DNA of 64,000 nucleotides from Echinarachnius parma (lineage: Eukaryota; Echinodermata; Echinoidea; Clypeasteroida; Echinarachniidae): positions 33,501 through 97,500 of the forward strand of contig JBAMJV010010074.1 of the NCBI GenBank assembly GCA_037951105.1, written 5' to 3'. Position 1 is the first letter of the stretch. Each line of letters begins with the position of its first letter. Under the pieces are notes generated by a model. That model did not search any database. It had not been told where the DNA came from and worked only from the letters and a program-made list of their open reading frames with translations. Below, piece after piece: positions 25,001 to 35,253 of the stretch. The position numbers were made by a program, and so were the translations under genes.

Positions 25001-28000
25001 TCATGAGCTACTTTGCCTAAATGTGTGAACTTTTGTTGCTAAAGTAATCGATTAACTTTATAAGATATTTCCAAAAGTGATATTTGAGTCTTCAATCATA
25101 TTAATATAATTGAATAAAAAAGAACAATGTTTTCTAGTGGAAAAAAAGTAAAACTTGATGTCAGATTTTATCCTCAACCGTTAGTGCAAAGTATCCAAAT
25201 CCGGATACTAGATTATATCCAGATATAGAAGTGTCCGAAGTCAGACACTTGACTACAATAAAAAAGCGTTCTGGAATGCTTTTCGATTCAATCTTAAATA
25301 TCTACATACTTTTTAGGGAGATATTTGAAAATCAAAACCAAATTCATTCATAAGCCAAACAACAAGATACAATAGAAGTGTGAAAGATCCAAGTGATTTA
25401 GGTTTTATAAAGATAATCATTGGATCACTTTAATAAGTATATTATTACACAGGCATTATTATAGTAGATAAGCAGTTTTCAGCAGTAATTTTGCATCACT
25501 TTAATAAGTATTCAAGTCAATCTAGATAATTGTTTTTTCTTTAAATCTTCGAATCCAACAGGGTATGATCAGCATTGGGATAGATGCCACTGATGTCTTT
25601 GATCAGTATGAAGGCTACGAGGAGGAATCGAGGTAAGCAAATTGGGCTCTTTGGCAACATTCTTAATACTATACTTGGACCTCACTAAAGCCATGAGAAT
25701 GAAATCATTTATTACATTTACCCCTTGCTTGCCTTTCCGGGCATTTGAAAAATAATTTAGATCTTGATTAAATTGTGTTAGAATAGTTATTAGTTTTGAA
25801 ATACTAAACATTTTCTCTTAAGATTATTTTTTTCACGAGAATAAAGCATTGATACAAACCGTCCACTTTTCGAAAATTGCAGGAAAAAAGATTTTGCCCA
25901 AAAGGAAAATTTCCCTTATGAAAGGTATGTCTAGATTTGCCCTATCTCTGTAAAGTGATTTACCATAGTTAGAAACATTTAAAAACTTTTGATCATATTA
26001 CAAATATTTACCTCTCAAATTCAAAAGTTTAAAATTTTTTACTTTTTTCATGAAATGCTACAGATGAACTGTCATGCTAAGATATAATTGCCATAATTGT
26101 TTTACTTGTTGCTTTGTCCTCAGTGGTGTTCCCGTGATCGAAGTCAAAAGTATGAGCATTTCGCAGTCGCTTGACGCGCCGCTCACGATAAACGACACCG
26201 CCACGTTTGCAGGGAGCCTCGTGACGCAGAACGGAAACGGCTCTGGGAACTTCAATGTCGCCCTCAGGCGGGTGACATCACCGCAGTCTTGGGGAGAGGT
26301 AAGGACAATTGTATCTATGATCAAATAAATGATGAAAAATACTACTGAAAATTGCTCATCTACCCAAAAATTGTCTGTGTAATATAATAAGAGTCAATAG
26401 GGGGCTAGGGCCCATACCTTCATAGTGTAGTGTTGTGTTATAAATATGGGCGCTGAGCTTTGCTCCTAGCAGTATGTCGTAGGCAGAATCATTAGTCGTC
26501 GTAGAAGGAGGTTAGTCATTTGTCTTCGCAGCAGAATGATGTATTATTTTGTATAATACAAACTGTGTTTGTATAAAGTAAAATTCATGTATAAGTGATG
26601 CAAGTTAAAACCGTCTGTAGATGTTTATTTAAGGTAGAAGCCAAAAATATTATAATCAGAAAAATTAATTTTTGCTTTTGACTTTCTGTGAAAGAACATG
26701 AAATAACAAGTCTGTAAGCGTTAAAATGATAAACTCATGTTAATTTTTGTATAGGTACATACCTTTTCAGCCATTGACTGTGTTAACTTAAAGGGGACGT
26801 CCGGACGATTTTCAGCAGTTTCCAGGTGAAAGTACAATATTTTAGGAGTCTATAACCTTTTTCCCGATGAGAAAAGACCATCAGAATCATTCACAATCAG
26901 TTTTCGAAAAAATAAGGTAATTCTTCTTGTTCGAATCGGCCGCGAGCAGCCTCGAGTAGAATCTGTCCCAGGATGCATTGCGCATGACGTAGCAGCCTCA
27001 CTTTCATCAGCCCTCTGCCGCAAAATTTGCAGCCCGCGGTCGTCCGGCCGCCCGCCAGCGCAGCACAGGCAGCTGAACCGCTGCTGCGCGGCGGCTTTAT
27101 CCGATCGAATCTCATAAAGCGGTCTGCAAAAATGCAGTGTTTCGCGCTCAAATTCATCTTTTTATTCGGCAATAAAATGACAAGTATCGATGCTTTGCTG
27201 GATTTATGTAACAATATTTACGGAAATATAGTTACAGAACATTCAGAATTACCTCAGTTTTGAGCAAAATATTACTTTTCCCGGAGTAAAACATTCAAAA
27301 CTCAAGCGCTTGTTACGCGAGCGTCTCTAAGCGATTGAAAATAGCAGAAAATCAGATCGTTTGCGAACGTTGCCAATTTCTGGGCTGCGATATCATATAA
27401 CGTGTAGTATGCGTATCATACACGCAGTCTACCCCATTCGCAAATTGGCAACAAAAGAGCGCTAGGTTCAGTTCATCTGGTCCGAGAGAGTTAGGAAATT
27501 ATCGGGAGATTATCAGCTCATTTTTTTGCCGTTTTTGCAGGTAATTGTTCTCGTATTTGTTTTAAAAGCCTTGCAAACATGTAAGTAAAATAAGAGATAG
27601 TCTAGAATAGGTGCGATCGTGATAATCTTGCATTTTCGTTCCTTTTCGGCACTTTTTAAGAGTCACTTACAAGGCAGTTGGCGCGCTAGCTAGCTACCTT
27701 TCTCGCAGCGCGGGGCCTGCCGAAACTCTGGCAGACCTTCTAGTGCTCACTCCGGCTCGAAATGATTCTCACAGACGACTCGATTCCTGCAATATTTGTA
27801 CGTTTTGACGTCAAATGTGTCAATTCCAATGTTGGCAAGCCATCTAGCGCACCTTTCCCTCTCATTTGCTGGGTTGGGAATGGCGAAAAAACTCCTTTTC
27901 TGGCCATTGCCTGGCTTATTCGAACATCCAAACGCTTGACACATCGGCATTTTAGCAAGCGAAGTGAAGCAAAATATAGCAGCCGCTTCCGCGGTAGCGC

Positions 28001-31000
28001 GCGCAAAGTGAGGCTGATACGCCACGCCGTCACGTGATCTTTCTCGCTAGCGTACAGAAAGTGAACAGTTACGATTCAAAACTAGTGACACTAAAAATTC
28101 GATTGTGACAGGTTTGGAGGGTGTTTTTTATTAAAAGTAGGTAGTTTTGGTCTTTGATTTATGTAGATTATGGTAGGATTTTTTACAAATCGTCCGGAGG
28201 TCTCCTTTAACCATTGCCTACAAGAACCGTCATGTATGAACTCTATAAAGGGAATTTCTAAATGTAGTTGGGAACATGTTAATGAATCGATCAATATATT
28301 TCAAATCAAATCAATATGTCAACTTTTCATTGCAGTTCCAGGTCTCTGGGGGAAATGGTCCGTCCTTTTCAATGAAGTATTTCAAGAACATCACAAAAAG
28401 AAGGTACAGTGAAACGTTTGTGCTATAGCGACCACTTGTCTCCAAACACCTCCTGTGTGTAAAGATCACCTGTCTAACAATCATCTTAATCCGTTCAGGA
28501 CTGGTCCCAAAAATAATTTGACGGGGATCTATGGACTCTGGAAATCAAATCATTTTGAATGGGGTAAATGTAATTTAAAACTGAGCAAAGAAAATCTCTG
28601 GAAAAGTCCAATTTTCTTTGCACATTTTCATCTCTATATGTCTGGTCAGTTTCATGTATGTCTATGAATACAACTGATTTGTATGTGATCGGCTATAGCA
28701 AAACCCTGCACCTGTCGGTAATGCATGTTTTGAAGATATTGGCATTTTAAGTTCACATAATGCGTTTAAAAAGACTTATGATTGTACAATTGAAACAGTC
28801 ATATCTTCGCCAATTAATGACCAATCTGTTAGAACGAGGCATCAAATAAAAGTTTGTGATGAGGCCTCCTTTCTAATGGTATGAAAATCCACATTTTGAT
28901 TTTTACTGACAAGTGCAGGGTTTTGCTATAGCCGGTCACATATTATGTGTGTGGGAGGGGATGTTTTATGGGTGGTCTTTGTATTACAGATATGTTTAAC
29001 CTTTTTAATGCTTTCTCAGGGTTTCATTGATATTACTGGCTGGGTTGGTGCAGTTGAAATCATCTTGATTAAAATCACTCGTAAAGAAAATCACAGATAC
29101 AAAAAAAATTAAAAATTCAAATTATTTAATTTTGTGGTGGTTTAAAATCGAGATTTGTTTATTTTATGGACTTTCTGTAGTGATATAAAATTTAAAACTT
29201 TGCTGTTTTTGTTATCAGAACTTTAATTTGATATAATGTATATATGTGAACTCTCCTGTGTTTGTAACGATTACTCTTTTCCCAGCTTTGCCTCCTGTTC
29301 TGGTCTATTCCAAGTCACACCCCGGGGCATGGTTGCTCCAGGACTTGTCCTAGGTAAGTGCTGCTTGTAATTCGTACATTTGTACAATGTATATATCCCA
29401 TTCTCAAAATTACATGTATTTCTTGTTATATTGAGGATAAAAATAAAGGAATATAAACAGTTTTGACCATAAAAATTACATCAGCAAGACAATTTATCCA
29501 CACTTGCTGCTCTCAACCCAGGTGTAGTAAATGTGTACTTGGCAGGAATTTATTCCTTGAAATGCTTGATGCGCCTGCAAGGCAGCTCAGCTACAGCCAG
29601 GGTAATAATATACTGTACAGTACAATGCGCCTCGGAATAGAATTTCTAGATTGATGGCGCAAAATAAATGCTGGTCTACTATTATTATTATGTCAGAGCT
29701 CTTTATAATGAGGTTCGGCTGTAGTGTGAAATTATCATTGTACAGTCAAACCCGTGTATAGTAACCACCCAGGGGAAACCAGAAAAGTTGCCACTGTAGA
29801 CAGTCTATAGACAGGTGCCATAACACTGTGTAGGGGATCACTATAGCAAAACCGGGCACTTGTCGGTAAAAATCAAAATGTAAATTTTCACACCATTAGA
29901 AAGGCCTTAGCACAAGCTTTCATTTGATGCTTTGTTCTAACTAATTAGTCATCAATTGGCGAAGATATGATTGTTTAAATTTGACAATCAAGTCTTTTAC
30001 ACACATTATGTGAACTTAAAATGCCCATTTCTTCAAAACATGAATTACAGACAAGTGCCAGGTTTTGCTATAGCCGGTCACATATAGGCAGGTTGGCTCC
30101 TATAGATTGATGGCTGCTAAGGCAGGTTTGACTGTTCATTTTCTCTCTCACAGGCAGCTAGACAGATGGGCTACCTGACGTGGAATATAAAGAGCTTGGA
30201 CCAGCAACATTACCTGGGGGTGTTTCACAAAGATACGTAGTTGAACTTAACTCTAAGTTGGACTTAAATATTATGGAAAGCCATTTGTAGCCTTGGAATA
30301 AAATATATTCAAAAGCAAAAATGCAAGTATTTTATAATTTGTTATAAATTTTACATCAAGAACATGAAATCTCCTTTATAGTAGAATATATTAATGATTT
30401 GATTCATAATTTTATTCCTTTTTGAAACTAATGGCTTTCCATAACTTTTAAGTCCAACTTAAGTTCAACTTAGGATCTTTGTGAAACACCCCCTGGTCAT
30501 ATTTAAACAGGGTTTTGTCATATCAGAGCTCTTTGTAACGCGGTTCCCACTGTGTTGTCAAATTATCATAATAATGTACAAATTATCATTGTACATTGTA
30601 TTTCAATTTTTTCTCTCACATCTTATGTAGTTGGTGCCAGGCAGCTGGACCGACACACCATGGGCTACCTGACGTGGAAGGCGGGGCTACAGTCCTCCAT
30701 GACCACCATGGTCGTCAGGGATACCAAAGAGAGTCACATGTCCTTCCAGCTCCAGTTTGGGATACCAAACACCTTTGCCAGTGCCTCGTACACACACAAG
30801 TTTTCCACGGACGATGCGAGGCTTTCCGCATCAGTCAAGTAAGTTATTTTGTATGCCTCTGTAACAAAATGGCCATAGTTATTATGTTTTTGGGTTGTCC
30901 GTCTTAATGTCTCATTCTCGTTATCGCGATATCTCAAGAACCGGTGGACAGATGACTACTAAATTTGGTACCTGAATGTATCTTGAGAAGCCCATGAATG

Positions 31001-34000
31001 GATTAGAATTTGGGGTAATGAGGTCAAAGGTCTAAGGTCACAATGCTCATCATATATATGCGACTGCGCCAAGCGGAATTGCTCTAGTAGAATTTGACAA
31101 TGATAGTGGTATATGACTGAAGTCTCAAATATTATTTGTGTAAAAACCTTATAATTTTTACAATGATAGTGGTATATGAATGAAGCCTCAAATATTACTT
31201 TTGGAAAGACTTTATACAGATCACTTTAATGTTATCATTGATGGTATCATCTCTTTTTGTACAGGGCTGGAGCCTTTGGTGTCATAGCAGAGTACGGCGG
31301 GGAGAAGAAGGTATCTAAGCACAATAGGATAGGGGCCAAGCTGAGTATAGGCTACCCAACAGGCGTCTATCTACGAATCAGGTGAGTAAGTGAGATAAGA
31401 TCAATTGTTTGTAATTTTTCAGAAAATATGTCGTTGTCGTCGGCGTCGTTGTCATCGTTGTCATCGTCGTCGTGTCGTCGTCGTCATCATAATCAACATC
31501 AACATCAACAGTTACGTCAAATGTTACTTTATAATTAAGCGAGATGATCAATAGTACTATCGTTCCATCTATTCTATATCACCGTCTCTTCTTTGTTAAT
31601 GATGGTACTTATTGATAATGACAATTATGATAATTAACTTCATAATGATCAATTTTCTTTAATAATTTGTTATCAGTTTTGCACAGATTTCAGATAAAAG
31701 CATTCCTCATGTATCTATTTCAAGATACCCTAATTATTGTATGGCTGTTTGTATGGTGCAATTTGCCCCAGGGCAGTCACAATGGTAATGATACAATATA
31801 TTTTCCTAATTCCCTTTCTCCCTTTTCCCCTTCTTCTTCCGTTCCTTTGCTATTTTTGATAGAGCTCATCGTGCTAGCCAGACGATAGTGTTCCCCATCC
31901 ATCTATCTCAGGACATCAACCCCAAGGCAATATTCTACGGCACCATCGCCCCTCTAGCCATCTACTGGATCATCAAGGTGCTGATCGTCAATCCGTACAT
32001 GGAGAAACAGAAAGAAAGGTTCGTCTATGCTCTCATTATTCATTTACTATACACAGGGCTTGACATTAGCGCTTGCCTGATGGCACCCCCACGGCAATAT
32101 TCTACGCATCATCGCCATCCCCCCTGCCCCCCTCCCCCCTAGCCCCCCCTGGATCATCATGGTGCTGGTCGTCAATCCATACATCGTGAAGCAGATAGAA
32201 ATGTTTGTCTATGCTCTATTAATTATTATTGTATTATAAACAGGGCTTGACATAAGCGCTTGCCTGATGCCACCCCCACGGCAATATTCTATGGCATCAT
32301 CGCCCCGCTAGCCATCTACTAGATCATCAAGGTGCTGGTCGTCAATGGATTGTCAATGCTCTCATTATTATTGTACAGGGAAACCCCGTTATAACGAGGT
32401 AGTCGGGACTATCGATTTTACCTCGTTATAAGCGGTACCTCGTTATAAACGGCAGACTTAATAACAAACATTAACAATCGGGACCAAAGGATTCTCCTCG
32501 TTATAAACGGTACCTCGTTATAAGCGAGCTCGTTATAACGGGGTTTCCCTGTATTATAACATGAGCCAAAGTAAGTAGCCGAGCTATCAAATCTAGCAGA
32601 TCCTTCGTCTGGGCTGGAAATGACAAGTACATTACTGTTACATGAAGCTAAATACTACATAAAACCTGTTTATAGCGGATAAGGAGTTTTCAGCAGTCTT
32701 CTACATTTATTATTGTATTATAAACAGGGCTTGACATTAGCGCTTGCCTGATGGCATCCCCCAAGGGAATATTCTTTTCACTCTCACCAAACAAATTTGG
32801 GAAGAAGTCCAGGGGGTGTATTCTGAAAACGATTTTTAGTTAAAATTTATTGTATGTACGTCATTAAAATATATTTTAGCAAATTGCTATTCCTTAAGTA
32901 CTGTTTCAGAATACCGATTTGGCTTAAAATATTTAAGTGACGTAGATATAATATATTTTAGCTTAAAATCGCTTTCAGAATACACCCCCTGAACAAGTCA
33001 ATCTAATATTATGCAAGTTCAACTCATATAGATTACCTCAAGTGATTTTGTTCTTTTGTCCAGTGAGGTTGAGAGGGAGAAGAGCAAGAACAAGGAGGCT
33101 ATGAAACAGAAGAAGAAAGAAGCAGAGGCAGCTGTGAGTATCAGTATCAGTATCAGTATCCGTATCAGTATCAGTATCCGTATCAGTATCAGTAGCAGTA
33201 TCAGTATCCGTATCAGTATCAGTATCCGTATCCGTATCAGTATCAGTATCCGTATCAGTATCAGAATCAGAATCAGTATCAGTATCAGTATCAGTATCAG
33301 AATCAGTATCAGTATCAGTATCAGTATCAGTATCAGAATCAGTATCCGTATCCGTATCCGTATCCGTATCAGTATCGGTATCGGTATCAGTATCAGTATC
33401 AGTATCCGTATCTGTATCCGTATCCGTATCCATCAGAATCAGTATCAGTATCAGTATCAGTATCCGTATCCGTATCCGTCTCCATCAGTATCCATATCCG
33501 TATCCATCCGTATCAGTATCCGTATCCGTATCCGTATCCGTATCAGTATCAGTATCAGTATCCGTATCCGTATCCGTATCCGTATCCGTATCCGTATCAG
33601 TATCAGTATCCGTATCCGTATCGGTATCGGTATCGGAATCGGAATCGGAATCGGAATCGGAATCGGAATCGGAATCGGTATCGGTATCGGTATCGGAACC
33701 GGAACCGGAACCGGAACCGGTATCGGTATCGGTATCGGTATCGGTATCCATATCAGATAGCAAGGTTTGACACTAGCACTTGCCCGGAGCAAGTAGAAAT
33801 TGATGTCGGGCGAGTCAAATTTCGTAAATGTCCTAGGTTGCTTGCCCGATCAGGCAACTTAAATGTATCTTCAACTACGACAGTATGAGAATAGAATGTA
33901 GTTCCATACATGAAAATCTCATCTAGAAGTAAGTGGGCAAGTAAATTGTCTGTTGAGGCAAGTAAAATTTGAATATTTATGATTTACAAAGGGGCAAGTA

Positions 34001-35197
34001 GAGAAAAAAGTTAGTGTGGAGGCTTGGATATAGGTATCAGTAACAGTACCGGTACCTCTATTGGTATCAGTATCAGTACCGAGGGGGGGGGGGGGGGGGC
34101 GGGGGATGTTGCATAAAACTTTGAGTTGCATTCAACCTGTTGGTTGTATATTTTAGCTTAAACTTTGTACAAATGCATGGTCATACATTTTGATTGCAAA
34201 AATTTGCAAGAAATTACATTGTCTTTATATATGTGATGTATATGAAAGTTCTGATTGACAATCATTTGTGAATTTCTCGTGAATTCTTTTTACCTTTTTT
34301 CAATCATTTTCAGGTGCGTTTGATGGAAGAGATGGTGCAGAGGATCACTGAGTTTGAGGAGAGCCGCAACGGCCTCATAATCAAGGAGGCGTGGTATGGA
34401 AAGCTTGTTGCTTCTAGCGGTTCATCATCGTCGTCCTCGTCATCGTCACAGCAGAGAGGCAACGACCAGGAAGAAGAATCTGTGACTGATGTCAGGATCC
34501 CGCTACAATGCCAGGTCAAGGACTCCAAGCTCATACTCACTGATGCATCCAAGGTTATTATTATGATGAGGATGATGATGATGATGTTGATCTTTATTAC
34601 TTAACTCTTAACGTGCCAGGGATTTTAATGCTCTATGGCATTTGTGTGCATTGTAACCCTCAAAAATGTGAGCTTGGCATGTTAGGAGTTAAAGGGATCT
34701 AGTAACTTTGTTAACATGTGCAAAAAACAGACGAAGAGTAGATAAAATGTGTATTTATGTGTTCGGATATGTCCACTGAGAGATGTATTAAAGTTCCATG
34801 GAAAATGAATATCGTATGACGGAGTTATGAGCGAACATGCAAGTGATATTCGCTATCTCATTGCACTAACTTTGTATACAGTTGAAAGTCTCCCAAGGAG
34901 ACTTTCAAATTCAAACATTTCAATCATAAATTTCTTAATATCTTAAAATCATAAATCATAAATATTCTTAGTAAGTTTTGTTGATTGTTACTTGATCCAT
35001 TTAACTCCTTACAACAAGCCTAAAACTAAAGATATACTGAAGATATAGTAATTTCTGGTGGAACCAGGGCACCTTTGAATGTGTAACAAGAATATTGTTT
35101 CATTATTATTTTATTGTTTCAAGTATCATAGACATTGCCATTATCTTCGCTATCATCATGTTGATCATTATCTTGTTCCATGTGATGATGATGATGT

Positions 35198-35253
<56 letters not shown>

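Noticed and set aside
26897-27214. 105-codon minus frame next to the THAP exon
   Set aside because: No transposase or other motif; it could be part of the transposon but cannot be supported.
33038-33792. Minus-strand T-D repeat frames
   Set aside because: Artefact of the hexanucleotide repeat; only the plus frame continuing from exon 12 deserves a note.
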